A stretch of DNA of 64,000 bases, from contig OX459096.1 in assembly GCA_949775045.1 (NCBI GenBank), positions 34,824,371 to 34,888,370 of the forward strand. The letters are read 5' to 3'. This DNA comes from Metridium senile (taxonomy: Eukaryota > Cnidaria > Anthozoa > Actiniaria > Metridiidae). The stretch's first letter is position 1, and every line of letters starts with the position of its first letter. The position numbers were made by a program, and so were the translations under genes. Below the pieces are notes generated by a model. The model did no database searches, was not told the origin of the DNA, and was given only the letters and a program-made list of their open reading frames with translations. Positions 1-13,650 of this stretch are shown piece after piece.

Positions 1-339
1 CCTCCTTGCCATATTACACCATTTAATGTTTGTCTATACATTTAATATTTATCTATACTCATTGCATTGTAATTGTTCTTATATATAACATTATATATGT
101 AAACCTTGTAATATGGCAGAAACAATAAACAATAAAATAAAAATAAAATACTTTGTCAGTTATTCTATTAATAATGGCTGATAAACACAATAGCAACATC
201 ATCAATGGTTGTATAGGACACCATTATCTTTTTTTCATTATTTCTTTTTGCAAAAATCACTAGATATATTAGAAAGTAAAACTGTTGTTTTGCAAAAACC
301 TTATATAATTTCAACACAATCTCTTGTTTTTAATTCAAG

Positions 340-3300
340 GAAGATGCAAGAGTGCACTTCACCATTTCCTTGAAAACATCATGGAAGATGTTGAAAAGGA
401 ATTGCACAAAAGAAAGATAACAAAAAGAAACATGCTTCTTACAAACTGTACATGGGAGAAATTTGGAGACAGACTTGCTGGTGCAGGTGGCCGCCAACTA
501 GGTCTGTTTGATGAGCTCATCTCATTTTTTGCGACCATGAATATGTACTCTACGCAAAAAAAACAGGTGTCAGAGTCAAAGGAAGGTTCTGACTTTCTCC
601 AAATGTACACTGGCAAATCAAAAACAAGAGAAACTGGTAAGTATATATAAGTATATACTTTAAAGGACCTTTCAATAGAAAAATATGAGTTTACGTCTTT
701 AGATTTTCATTGTTTTATTGCTACAAAACAGATTTATACTATAGATTGTATATATGTTAGAGATTGTAGGTGGATTAATGACAAGACATCACTTTTTCTG
801 TAACTCGGAGCAGTTCACGCTTGTAAACGCGATCTTCAGACAGACTTTGCGAAAACAACATAGCTCAAGTCAACCAAGATTGCTGTTGAAATATTACAGT
901 GTCCGAAAGCAAATACAAGAGCGATGGATATTTTCATTTTATATATTAAACAAACAACAGTCGGTATTCCATAGAACTAAACAAAAAACTTTATTTTCAC
1001 ATTCATATTTAATATAAGATGAGATTTCATTATAAAGATATAATTTAAGAGAGTCTAACAGGGTTTAGCACTTATAGACATGATTTTAAGATGAAAAACA
1101 GTTGAAGATCAGTTCAGCATTTGACGACAGCTAGGATTGCATTTATCCACGATTTACAATACTCTATTCTTACTTCAGATAGACAATACTATGGTTTTAA
1201 TAGAAAAAACTTAGTTTGGAAAACATGTTTTGAGTCCGGCAAATAAACAACTTAGCAAATGAGTTCACAATCCAGTTGAAATAAGCTAATAAAAAGTGAG
1301 TTTAGTTGACTTACCTAACGGCAAACTTTAAAAGCATTCCAAAAGTCACATTTCACAGATCGAGAACACACATACTCAATTAAACTAAAGACAGCTCCTT
1401 ATTTTGACATCATAAAGTTAAAAAAGTTATAATATTACCCGAGAAAAAGATGTTCAAAGCCTATTTTGACGTCGTTTGATGATCAATGAACACAGGTAGG
1501 ATTAGACCATACAACACACTGTCAGGAAGCCCAAGGCTACACGGCGTTTTTTTAGTACATGTTTAACTATGAAAACAGGAAGAAAACTTACTTTCTTCAA
1601 ACAGCGATAGCGGAACTTTATCCAAAAAAGAAAACTGCTCTATTACTATCTCTATTTATAAATCGTACATCAACCGAAAAGAGGATATTTTCGCCAGTAA
1701 TCCAGCAAAACAACACCGAACTCCCTTGCCAATGCTTAAAAAACTTACTTTTTCCAAGTCAAAAATCATGAACCTCGGCAAATTTGTTATGTTAATTAGA
1801 ATTATTCTAACGTTTTTAACTTATTGGCCATAAAATATGGTCAGAATTTCTAAAATGGTGTGACTAGAACTATTTTTCATTGCAAAACAAACACAACTTA
1901 ACGTTGCATTTGTCCTGATATTTTTATTGAATCGATTAACCAATACGCGTGCGAGAATTCCCACCAATGAATATTCACATCTTATCCGAAAGCGAAACAA
2001 AACAAACAAACAACGAAAAATAACCTATATCAAAATTGAGCTGCAGTTTTTGATATGAGAATACTTTTAAACATTTTCTATAATATGATAATGTTATGAG
2101 AAGTAAAGAAAATACGCGGAAAAAATGTTTAAAACAATAAAATGCTAGAAAAAGGCATGACAAACACATATCAAACTTTGTCACGAAGGGGAAGGGTTAT
2201 TGCCTGGTAATATTCTAAATTATACATTATCAATAAGATTTCTTTTTCACATTTTCTTTTTCAAGCATTGTGTTATATCGCAATTGAAGGATTATATATA
2301 TACTAAACCATGATTTTTTATTTATACATTATACTATAAATTTGGGTTACATTATTGAGAATGAATTATGGTTGCATTGTGCAGATGTATGGATATCTAA
2401 TTCACAAATTGACCTTCCACTTCTTGACCCACATGTACAAGACATGCACATACTTCAGGTTTAATGATCAAAATATTGCTCTATAACCTCTTACGTCACA
2501 ACATTAATTCAATTAGAAAATCTGCCTATAGTAATTATAATTTTTGTAGATTGATCACCATATACATGCTTAAATATTGATTTTATATTCGTTCTTTTTC
2601 TTTCAGTAACTGGAAATGCCAATTTCCAGATGACAAATCAATCTTTCACCTTGCTTGGGTTTACGCAGCCCCATTCAGCACTACCAATAATAAAAGATCT
2701 GCACAATAATGCAAAAGGTTTTACTTCGAGAATACTTTGGTATTTTCCAAAACCTGTCTTCTGCTCCATGAAGGAAAGAACATTGACATCATTAGAACAA
2801 GCCCAAGCTCATGAATTCAGAAAACACTTTGGTAAGTAAATGTCTATAATAGCTATACAATGATTCAGCGAAGGGGAAGATCTTCTTATTGCTTTAGTGT
2901 TGACATTTAATAATTTTTATTTTTAAATTTTTAAATTAAAAGATATTTCAAGGTTTCAACCACCCGCGTACACATATTTTCAACAATATTTTAGTAATCT
3001 CCCTAAGCAAGTAACTACTTGTATTTTCCACATAGGACATATAATAAAGACATTCAAATTCATCCTTTTTTTTTTCAGCTTCCATTAATGTTAATTGCCC
3101 CCTTTCCCATCTTCTGCCACAGATTATGAACGCAACCTTATTTTGAATATCTATTTTAATGCATGCATTTTTTATAAACATCAATTTATTTTTCTCTCTG
3201 TAGTTCAATTTTTAAGTGATCTTTTTGAAAGTGGCGAAACTACCTTCACTGCAGATGAGAAAGATAAAGTCAAACTAGTCAAAGTTAAAAGAAGAATGTT

Positions 3301-6300
3301 TGAAATGGTATCACCAAAGGCATTCTCAGATATTCATGACCATTGGGAATTGCAAGTCTGCAAAAAATTTCCACATGACCACCTCATAAATGGTATGTTT
3401 GAATCTTAAATATTATTGATATAACAATTTATCAGTGCATGCATAGTCCCCTCTATTAACTATGGTGCATGTAAATAATAAATTGTAGGCTGGATTAAAT
3501 AAAGAAGAACAACAAGAACATGTTAATTAAGCAAATATATCAAAAATAAAACAAATTAAATAATTGTGAGGACATGTAATCCTTTCAAATTTTTCAAAAG
3601 TTACGTATTTTTCAATTAGCGTCATAAAGATAATAACAGCGATGTTTATGAAGAAAATAATACAGTAAATGAACTATTTTTCAGGCAGGTTCTATAAGGG
3701 AAAGTTAATTTATTATGTCTGGGTCTGGGCTGCAGGATAATTAAAGGGGAGGGCTTTAAAACATATTTGCTTCATAAGGAGTAGAGTTCTTCACACGTTT
3801 TAGTTTAAACGCATGTACGAGACGGAAAATTTAAAAAAGGAGTATACGTAAAAAAAATATCTTCCAAAATGTTTTAACATTTCTTGAAGAATATAACAAT
3901 ATATGATTGAAAAGTAACAAATGATATGCTCATTTCTTGAAAAAACTTCTGGAAAGTAAACATTTGATATCATTATATTATAAATGATTGGTGAATAAAT
4001 TAGTATATGCAATGAAATTACACTGTTCTTGAAGATTTTATGAAAAATACCGTGTCTTTGAATTGATGACATTAAATTAATGCCAACAAATAATATAACG
4101 AATGATATTCGTTCACATTCAGGAAATACAAACAGTATTTCTCATTAATATTTCAAGAACAATTAGGTGTAAATTCCTGTTAATATCATATGTAGGAGTT
4201 TCTGATAATAATAGCTAGAGCAGCTTTTTCAAATATACTATTAAAAAATCTTCAAAATTCGTTAGCAAATCAAAATCTAGTGCTTTTTGTAGATGTAATA
4301 TTTTATATCTTTTTCAATATTTTTCTATTCTTGATACCTGTTTAAAAATACTTATTTCCTTTATAAATATATTAAAACATATTTTCATTTTTCAAAAGGT
4401 ATCTACTCTAGAGGGAAGGCGATTGTTTTAAGACTTGCAGTGCCTATCCATTTATTATTAAACATGGATAAAAATAACAAAGTTGAATCAGATCAAGGCG
4501 ATGCATGTGAGCTACCAAATAGCTGTTCATCTTTGAATGAAACAAGCTCAAATTACATTGATGAAGATGTACAATTAAATCATCCTGATCCTACTGATAC
4601 CAACATTGAGGTTGATGCAAACACTACCTCTGAAGATGTGGAGTTGTCCTTACATGATTTAGAAGAACCTATTATACTGCCACTTCCATATAAGATTCAA
4701 GAAATAGTCAACGATAATGCTATAGAAATAGCAAAATCGATTGTTGAAGCAAGTGCAACCCAACTTTGTAAGTACTATTTATTCTATTTATACTATTACG
4801 AACATGCACACAATTTATCATAATATATATTATCATTAATCACCAATGCAAGTAAAAATCGGGCACATTTATAATAAAAAGTACTCCTGTCAATGCTTTA
4901 CGATTTTCTTTCTTTCTTTTAATTATGCATTTTTTATTTTTTATTACTTAAAAGTAATATTCATTTTAGTATATATATAGCCGATCTCGAAAAGATTGTC
5001 CACCTGAAAAGACATATATACTAAAATAAATACCACGTGACTCACTTATATATTTACTTTCCGCGCGTGTAGAAAGTCAGGTACGTTTGAAAATGATATG
5101 GCGGTAAAATCAAACAAGCAGTATCTTCCCTCGCTAGAAGTACCTGACTTTCTACACGTGCGGAAAGTAAATATATAAGTGAGTCACGTGATATTTCATT
5201 TAGTATACATGTCTTTTCAGGTTGACAACCTTTCAAGATCGCCTGTATACAATATATATTCTAATTTAAATAATTAATGAATAACTGCGGAAGCAATTAT
5301 ACTAGACATTAATATTAGTTACCCAGGAGCAGTCTGTAAGGTAGGCCAACCAGCCGTTGTAGGTAAAATTCACATCATCTTTTAGGATTCTTTATTTTCC
5401 CATTTGAAAATAGTTTAAGTTAACTTTAAGTTTCAAAAGGCAATCTTATCAACTATTCCCCCAATTCTCCCTCATTTAAAAATCATGCTTTTTTATATTT
5501 CAAAATTGCGTCGTTATAGTTTCCATTGTTCGAAGTATAATGTGTAAAATATGTTTTTGTGTTTTCGGCAAGGTTTTTTTAGGCATTAAACTTGTTATAA
5601 TTAGCTTTACACCGGCTCTACAGATGAAAAATATAAATGAATGTTCAATTTTCTTCCAATTATCTTAAAGGGAGCTATTTACCAGTCCGTCATGGACAAA
5701 AAAAAGGTCCATCAAATAAAATATGTCAAATGGTTTTCGTATAATATAACTTGGATCACAGCGTTTTGTCACCCCCTTTCTATTTTACAGTTCCATTTTC
5801 CTTACTTTTTTGGCCAAATGATTTACTTCAAGAAACTTAAACTTAATCCTTTTTTTAGAAATCATTTCAAAAATGTTTGTTCTCAGCAAGAGAGGAAGAA
5901 TACTAACTAATTGGCTTCTATCTTTGACATTCTAATATTTATTGTCAAAAATATGTCACCAAAATAGGCCACAGTCTACGACTATGAGTATGAGTATGAT
6001 GACCCATTCTTTCGTTTTTTTATTTATTCACTTTACTTAGTTCGCTGTTTTTCAATTATTACACAATCGATGAGTCCTAAACATATCCCTTTTATCCCTT
6101 TTATCCCTTTTATCCCTTTTTGGACAACATTTTTTCTTTAATAAAATATTGACGTCCCACCTTTAAATTATAGCTAATAATGCGTTTCACTTGAAGGCGG
6201 CTCCAGGGTCTCAGACTTATAATTTATTACTGTTTTTTAACTTCATTTTTTGTAATCATAATTCATTCTATTACTGAAAAACCTGTTATGATCATATATA

Positions 6301-9300
6301 CCACTGACAAACTCAATACTACAATATACAGATTTCCTTTGCAGACTTCACAGTGTGGAATGTACTTTTCACAGCGATTTTGATAATATGTGTATATCGA
6401 TAGAAACAAATAGACAGAACATAATCCAAATGTTATCATTACTTGCATTAGAGATATAAGATATGAATAGTCTGTCATCAATAACTTTTCAGTCCATAAT
6501 GGTTAATTTATCAATATTTCATTTTACAAATACTTTTATTTTTTGCTATCCAAATATTTAGGCTACGTTTACACGGGACCGGACGAATTTTTGACCGGTC
6601 AAAAAAACATCCCCATACGGGTTCCGTTCACACGAAACCGCGCTAAAAGTGCAATAATTTGGACGCCTAACCGATCAAATATTTGTCTGAACAGGACGAA
6701 AATATTGTTCGGTTCCGTGTGAACAGCATGTCCATGTACCAGGACGATTTTTTGAACGTTCAAAAATTCGACCGGTCCGGTGTAAACGTAGCATTAGAGT
6801 ACAAACATTAAAAGCGTAAAACTTAAATAGTACTGAATAGTGATATTTTGTGCTAATTGTATTGTTTTCTATTGTTTAATTAGCACTATTTAGTACTAAT
6901 TAGTACTACTTGTTTCACGGGTATAATGTTTGTACTCTAGTGTCATTCACCAATTTTAATATATACCTATTTTAAAAAAGGTTGTCATCGCCAAAAGCGA
7001 TAGGCGATAGGCGATAGGTCATTCCAAGATCCAAGTGCACTATGTGTATAATAATAAATTAAAAGCTGTGTCTTCTGGGCACATTTTCAGTACTTCGACA
7101 ACACATATAACTCTCAAGTGGAGATCGTTGTTTAGTGGAGCTGGCATGATTGAAAATTTCACGACTTAGGATTATACCCATAGTGCACTTGGGTCTTGGA
7201 ATGACCTATCGCCTATCGCTTTTGGCGATGACAACCTTTTTTGAAATAGCTGTATACACCTTTTCATCCAAATACCAGAACTTAGGCTAGGTTTACACGG
7301 TATCGGATGAATTTTTGACCGGTCAAAAGATTATCCTGGACATGCTGTACACACGGAACCGAACAACATTTTCGTTCTGTTCAGACGTATATTTGATCGG
7401 CTAGGCGTCCAAATTATTGCACGTTTAGCGTGGTCCCATGTGAACGGAATCCCTAAGCCGATGTTTTTTTGACGGGACAAAAATTCGTCCGGTACCGTGT
7501 AAACGTAACCTTATATCAATATTAAATTTTTGTTTAAATATTATCAAGGCATACTGAATGACAGAGATTTGAACATTGATGAAGAAACAAGTGAACAAGA
7601 GCAGAATCCAATTGCATACACACCAGGCCCGTTAACATCACTGATTAAATCAATCTTACTGACAAAAAGTAAGGTGCTTTCATTCAGTGTTCTTACATTG
7701 AAAGGGAAGTTTAAAACTACAATCAACAAAGAAAATGGCAAAATCCTGACAAAGACAGTAATTGAAGAATTGACAAACCTTGGGATTGGAAGAGTAGATA
7801 CATTCACTATTCAAGGAAATAAAACAGAGGTAAGATGAAAGAAAATACTACTGATATTTAATAAAAAGCTGCCCCTATATATCGAAAATATATTTTTGTC
7901 AAAAGCTATCTACCTAGCTTATAAGCCCTTATGGTTATTTCAGATAGCTTGTAGCGCCTATTTAAGTCTCTAATTATATTCGTAGTTCTTTTTTATTTCA
8001 TTATTGGTAATTGATTAACGATTGTTGTTGTTTTTGTTATTCAATAGAGATGAAAGATATTCTTCAATATTTTACAACTCATATTGTATACACATAATAT
8101 ACCATCTACACATCACCACGCTTTCTTTAGAATCTATAGGGTTGTTGAATCGATCCATAGAGAAGAGCAATTTTATATTCATAATATCATGGTCATAAGG
8201 TCATTTTTTTAAAAATCCCTTTCATTATGAAATTCATACCTGGCCTGTGGTAAATAGGTCATTTACCATATGGACAATGATCTCTTTTAGATGTTTCCTT
8301 TTTTCAGTTATATTTATTGCTTCATATAGGACTAACAATGATCATCCATAATATTTCTTATACATTTTTCACTATAAGGAAAATGGCGATGCCTGTTATA
8401 TAATAACAGTTTTTCAGTAACTGGTTAGATAATTATACATAATTGCATTATCCTAAATAAGGGGTCAACATCGAAAAGTAAACTTCAAATTTAAACATAA
8501 GCTGAATATCAATTAAAGTCTAAACGTCCAGCATACAATATTATATTGGTCATAGAATAAACATAAAATTTTGTAGCCAAACTGATGACATTATTTTCAC
8601 CGCCAAGAACATAAAAATCAGATAAAAAAAAGAACTAGTTGTAAATAAGATGGAATTGTAAACTTTGGCCAAGTTCGAAGAATTTGGAAGTTTAAATAGA
8701 AAAATTAGTCAACCTTGTCGATTTCAGGTCCGTTTTTGGCCACCGTGTATAATTTACATACACCACTTCATTAGCTTTCATTCATTTCTCTCATATTTTT
8801 TAGGTTTATTTCTTTATCAAAGAAGAGCCACCTATACAACAGGATGAAGCTATCAAGTTCTCAAGAAAGCTCATTCCCTTAGGAATAAGCTTAAAAGCTT
8901 ATGCCGAATCCCACACCATAGAGGGTGAAGAATAGTAAGTGCAATTTTACGACTTTTTACAATTATCAAACTAAATTAATGCACATTGAATATGGTCATA
9001 AATTTCAAACGTTAATCCTCTTCATTAGTTTCTTTATTTTTGTATACAATAATATCTATCATCAAATAATAGTAACAATAAATACATCTTGACAATTACA
9101 TAAGTACATTCCAGACAATTACTTTCAAGTAACAATTTTTAATTCATTATTTTTCAAAAACATTTCTGCTTTGGGTTAATTAATGCTATTTCATTTTTAA
9201 TATTTCTCGTTCAATCAAAAGACGATATTTTGGGACGCTGTTATCTGATCAGTACGCCTTGACATTGGTTATTCTCAGAAATATACAGATATTTGTATAT

Positions 9301-9634
9301 GGTATCCAGCAGTACTACAGGCAGATATGAAAATAAACTAACATACAAACATCTGTATCTTGGTGATAATAACACTGTATCATATTCACTATTTATCGTC
9401 ATCTAGATAATTTCGGTGCAAAATATATTTGAATTCAGAAATCATTCCCTAACCCTTATTTTTTTAACATTAACAATGACTGTAAAACATAACATATATA
9501 ACATAATGATTTTAAACAAAGTTATAATCATTTTCATGTTTTCTTTTATTTGTAGTGAACGTCACAACACTGATTATCTGAAGAAAAAGGAGAATGTGTC
9601 ATCTTCACCAAATAAGAGGCCAAGACTAGAATAG
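340..9634 (+). CDS. DUF3987-domain protein, 3' part of gene (7 exons, 5' end outside window)
   Basis: I read exons 340-636, 2607-2831, 3204-3392, 4399-4767, 7549-7829, 8804-8934 and 9556-9634 (stop TAG 9632-9634). All have AG/GT borders and agreeing phases (1,1,1,1,0,2). They encode about 523 residues. The first three exons carry a GGRQLGLFDELISFF block, then LQMYTGKSK, then TLLGFTQPHSALPII and GFTSRILWYFPKP. That order matches DUF3987 (Pfam PF13148), a family of unknown biochemical role common in cnidarian genomes and also found in bacteria and mobile elements. The fourth exon continues the domain (RGKAIVLRLAVPIHLL) and then turns acidic. The C-terminus ends in a basic PNKRPRLE, a possible nuclear signal. 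The P-loop/helicase region sometimes found N-terminal to this domain would lie upstream of the window. The family call comes from remembered motifs and was not searched. Introns 1-3, 5 and 6 hold nothing I recognise; intron 4 is full of MITEs. Confidence 0.8.
4970..5252. mobile_element. Long-inverted-repeat MITE in intron 4 of the DUF3987 gene
   Basis: The arms 4970-5084 and 5140-5252 are near-perfect reverse complements (shared blocks include CACGTGACTCACTTATATAT and GTAGAAAGTCAGGTAC). They enclose a 55-base non-palindromic centre. There is no coding capacity, so this is a foldback, non-autonomous DNA element. The superfamily is not clear because no unambiguous target duplication is visible. 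Confidence 0.75.
6561..6793. mobile_element. MITE with GGCTACGTTTACAC ends, TTA target duplication (copy 1)
   Basis: The termini GGCTACGTTTACAC and GTGTAAACGTAGC are inverted and flanked by TTA at 6558-6560 and 6794-6796, as expected for PIF/Harbinger-type insertion. A second copy lies at 7285-7510 in the opposite orientation: the interior GTTCGGTTCCGTGTGAACAG is found there reverse-complemented. Confidence 0.75.
6797..6937. mobile_element. 141-bp TA-flanked MITE with GAGTACAAACA ends (copy 1)
   Basis: The termini GAGTACAAACATTAAAAG and TGTTTGTACTC are inverted and flanked by TA on both sides (6795-6796, 6938-6939), as for Tc1/mariner-type elements. The core TTGTTTTCTATTGTTTAAT is shared with the 141-bp copy at 49768-49908. 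Its left TA overlaps the TTA duplication of the preceding MITE, so the two insertions abut. Confidence 0.8.
6963..7257. mobile_element. Foldback element with GGTTGTCATCGCC arms
   Basis: The arm AAAAAAGGTTGTCATCGCC, followed by GCGATAGGCGATAGG and TCATTCCAAGATCCAAGTGC, reappears reverse-complemented at 7180-7245. The matched arms are about 80 bp and enclose about 100 bp. No ORF was found inside. It lies between the two inverted TTA-type MITE copies. Confidence 0.7.
7285..7510. mobile_element. MITE with GGCTAGGTTTACAC ends, TTA target duplication (copy 2, inverted)
   Basis: The ends GGCTAGGTTTACAC and GTGTAAACGTAACC are flanked by TTA at 7282-7284 and 7511-7513. This is the same family as 6561-6793 in reverse orientation. 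Its right edge lies 38 bp upstream of the exon starting at 7549, so it sits close to the branch-point region of that intron. Confidence 0.75.
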
Positions 9635-10786
9635 AGATAACTTCAAATCAAACTTCACTTTCTTTCTGGATGCATTGCATGCGCTCAGTTTCATACAAGC
9701 TATCAGCTCCTATTTTGGGGCTTGGTTTATTTTCTTATCTGAAATTCAATTTCTAATTAAGTCGCAAAGAGGCAGGAAAGGTTTATATAAATACAGAACA
9801 TGCATTTCACAGATGGCTACAATCATTGCAAAATTGTTGGGACATCGATTTCGATTTTGTGTTAAATATATACAAAATCTATCAATTTTATTTGCAAGCC
9901 TCCTTCCCCTCTAAGCAATGTTGATTGGTCTTTCAAATGACAACCGTTTCACATTCCCACAATTCAACAATGAAACGGGTGAGAGGTTTCCCGAAAAAAT
10001 GATGGTGAAATATTTTAATATCATGTTAAAACCACATAATGTCCCAAGGTATTTTGAACATGATTGTCTAGCTCTTTGTAAAATGCATTCTGGTCTAGAT
10101 TTCTACTTTAAATTTAATTTACTACAATAATTCACCCAAAAGTTTTTACATTTCTATTCAACAAATCAGATGCAATTGAAAAGAGAAAAATCTCTGACTA
10201 CATGTTCTTTTTTTTTTCAATCAGATCTCAGTTTTCTTTTGAATTCTTTAGTTCATAATTCTAGTCTTCCACGAAAGTATGATCGCAGCTAAAACAAATG
10301 ATTCTCATAGTTTCATTAAGAAAACAGTGACTTTAATTTTATCTAAGTTTTCCTATATCTGACATTTCATATATTCCTTCACATCAGATCTCACTTACAG
10401 GTGCCTGTTCTCTATAGAACTTAGATTTTCATAAATATGAATGTCAATCTTCTGTTTTTCAAAGACAACACGTACCTAAAATTGTTCATTGCAAAAGAGG
10501 GATCAAATCGTTAATTATATATTCAGACTGTGCATGAAATGGGTTACATCAACTCTGATCGACAAAAAGGATATTAATAATAACACAAATACAATATTGT
10601 TTTCCATTACAATAATATGTAATTCTAACAATTTATTCCTAATGCCGATAAGCTATATGCCAAGTTCTTTTATGGAATCAACATTCTGGTATATCTCGTA
10701 CTAGCTCGAGCTCTGCATGATTAGTTGATGACACATAATCAGGACTAATATTCTAATGACCGGTCATCATTTTTTCTATGCTGGAA
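9635..10786. other. Downstream of DUF3987 gene; no gene seen
   Basis: This holds the presumed 3' UTR and then AT-rich sequence. The short open frames here show no recognisable protein character and no splice context. No clear AATAAA was found close to the stop. Confidence 0.5.
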
Positions 10787-11430
10787 CAATCAATCAATCC
10801 ATCAATCAATTTATTCATTCTCAGTCATTGTTACAAATGATATAAATAATATTTCTAAAATTACAATTATTAGGTAAGTGTAATAAATGATCAAGAATAG
10901 GAGTCTAGAAAAAGCACGATATGCTTATAGAGTATAGACCCCTGATATAAAACTACATTGATTTCAAATACAAATTGTAGATAATATATTTAAATAATCG
11001 ATTGGTATAATCATAAGTAAATTGATAATTGCACTCTGTGATTTGTAATTAGATTTATGAACTGTAACAAATATAATTTTCTATTTCACTTAAAATTTAT
11101 CGAGTTACATAATTTCAAATCTATTTTAATTCTCATTGATATATTGTAATAATAGTTCTTCTTTAATTAATTGTTTGAATCTATTAATAGTTTTGCAATT
11201 GACTTGTAATTTTCTGTATTTGTTCCATATTAACGGTCCCATATAAGAAATTGAAAATTGACTAAGCTTAGTTTTTCTTGAAGCAGTATGATAATTAGAA
11301 GATTGCCTTGTGTTATGACAATGAATTTCAGAGTTTAAAAAATGGTTTGAATGTTTCAGGTAGCTGGCAAGTATTAAAAAGATACATTATCGAAGCTATG
11401 TTTAGTGTAGTATTGTCTTCTATTTTGAGA
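10787..11430 (-). mobile_element. 5'-truncated LINE retrotransposon (reverse transcriptase C-terminus and 3' tail)
   Basis: Read on the minus strand, the frame ending at the stop at 11126-11128 gives NTRQSSNYHTASRKTKLSQF, then FSISYMGPLIWNKYRKL and FKQLIKEELLLQYINEN. This 'TR...f.i.y.GP.iWN' arrangement is typical of the C-terminal end of CR1/L2/jockey-like non-LTR reverse transcriptases. A one-base frameshift near 11333 separates it from an upstream LPETFKPFF stretch. The minus-strand 3' end finishes in a GATT-type short repeat (10787-10812), as LINE tails often do. It is a dead fragment. Confidence 0.75.
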
Positions 11431-11766
11431 ATGGAACGTCGCCTTGAGTTAATTTGTTTTGAGAATCTAATCACACAAGGTGAAAACAAAAGCCTACTTC
11501 TATTTCAATAACTTTAAATTAAGTAGAAGCTCTACTTAGCGGGTATTCCATGGGCCAGAATTCAGAAAGTCATGTATGAACTAAATTAGGCTATTTGAAG
11601 CGCTTACTTGATTAGCATTCGTTAACATCCTAAATGGCTAGCATGGTATACAATAAAGAATCTATAAACCAAAGATCTTAATCCAATTTGACTAGAAACA
11701 CATCTTTCTTTTCACATCATATATAGTTGGGAGTTAATGACCTTATTTTTAGCATACTTTTACATA

Positions 11767-11977
11767 CTCCCTTAGTCCAAGTGGTAGAGGTGATCAGCGG
11801 AGATTTTGAAAATGACCCCTAAAAGGTACGCACAGATACAAATAAAGCAGAGAAAAAAATTACCCTTAGAACTGTTTTTTTGAGCGAAATCTCTAAATGG
11901 ACCCTAAAAGGTACGCACTGGAAATATTTTAACCCTAAAAGGTACGCCGATCACCCTTACCACTTGGATAAAGGGAG
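11767..11977. mobile_element. MITE with CTCCCTTNGTCCAAGTGG ends (copy 1)
   Basis: The inverted ends read CTCCCTTAGTCCAAGTGGTA and CCACTTGGATAAAGGGAG, with GTGATC just inside. It holds three copies of CCCTAAAAGGTACGC. It is related to 13651-13923, which has the same ends. Confidence 0.7.
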
Positions 11978-13650
11978 AACAACCCCGGGGTTAGACTAAA
12001 CTACTTCATAGTACAACCTATCCCGTAATACATTTTTAGCATCGAAACTATTCATTCTTTTTATAATAACTACAGGTTTCTAACATCTTTAGCTCAATTA
12101 TATTTAGTTTCATAGTAGTTTATGTAGATGTAATGTATTATCTATTTAGCTGTGTAAGCAGTCGATATAATTACTAAAACATTTTATAAACTATTAAAGA
12201 CTCCATAGCTAAGTCTTATAATAATCATCTGTTAGTATAATCCTAACCTAAGGTCTAACTTTCATTTTAATGTCTTACACAATATAGTAGTTCATTATTC
12301 AGTCTGTTAGTAAAGGTCATCACCACATGTACATGTTGCCTTAGCTCATATCACAATTTAACCTATAGCTTTTAAGTAGTAACCTTACCTACATGTTGCT
12401 AATCCTATAAGTAGTCCTTAATGTTCATGTTTATCCATATGCAGTTATTAAAACCATATAATTCGATATATTCATGCTAACCATTATTGTACATACATAA
12501 CCCACTGAAGTCATAGGTATTCAGTTTCATTGTCATCACGTAGTTTACTAATCTCAGGTCACATAAGACTGTGATGTTATTTTTATTAGAATCTGGAGGA
12601 GGTAGGATGGCAATTTATAAACGACTAATGCGTTCCCCCAAAGACATCTTGCTCAGATCCAAGCTCTTAAAAAAGAAAAAGGTGGTAGCCTTTGGGTAGT
12701 TAGGTAAAGTATGTAGTATGGTAAAGTTTAAAAATGCGAGCCCTGGATGCTACAAATATATCAGCTAATATATTTACTGTATTTAAAAATGACTGACTTT
12801 GAGATAGCAAAATGGGAGAATAGGAGATTCAATTTGAAAAATCAACAATACGAAAATATGAGACTTTCATGAATTAAAACGAAGAAAATGCGATACTTTG
12901 ACTTTTTGGAATAAAAAAGAGGAAAATACTATACTATATATACTAAAAGTACACTACGGTTTATTTTCAGACAAAAAGTGAATAAATACCCCGTAAGTAG
13001 GCTCAACAAAGTCGCGAAGTGCTGTGCGTTGGAGTTGAAATAAAACGTAAATTATAACCGACTTTCAAAAGTTTAATAAAATCGCTATGAATTTCAGAGA
13101 ACAAAATTATGTACAAATGGAAAAGAAAAGAGAAACAACGTGCAAGACCTCTCTGGTCGAAAAGTAAATCTTCCACAATCCGTGCAGCGAAAAAAACAAA
13201 AACCTCCACAAAAATATTGCCATCCAACCCCTCCCCAACTTCTAATGGCCCACCCCTTAGATTATCTAGGCTATTAGTATTCTTTAGTCTATTTGCTAGA
13301 ACAGAATTAACTACCATAACTATGATTTCTTTTAAATCATTTGTAGTAGTGATTATACATACCACTATATTGTATCTAAGTTTAATGATTATATACCGAA
13401 TCTTGTATAAGAGTATTGTCTTAGAGCTTCGCGTTTATTGATTTTTAATCAATTATGATTTCATTCTTTAATACAATTGGCTAACATGCAATCCTCAGAT
13501 CTCATTCGTTTTCACTGGTCTCACGTTTCGCACTGTTAGATACAGTCAATTCAAAAAACAATGTCGTGAATAGGCTTCAAGTCTGCGCGTCGACTAGACC
13601 GCAAGGTACCATGGGTAGAAATCACCTAAGCGGCAAATTATTCGATGTAC
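11978..13650. other. No gene recognised
   Basis: This is AT-rich sequence. Overlapping open frames on both strands at 13003-13441 are low-complexity or hydrophobic in composition, lack splice context and match nothing I know. I do not call a gene. Confidence 0.5.

Noticed and set aside
13003..13441. Overlapping 120- and 110-codon frames on opposite strands
   Set aside because: Composition is low-complexity or hydrophobic, no splice context, no family similarity.
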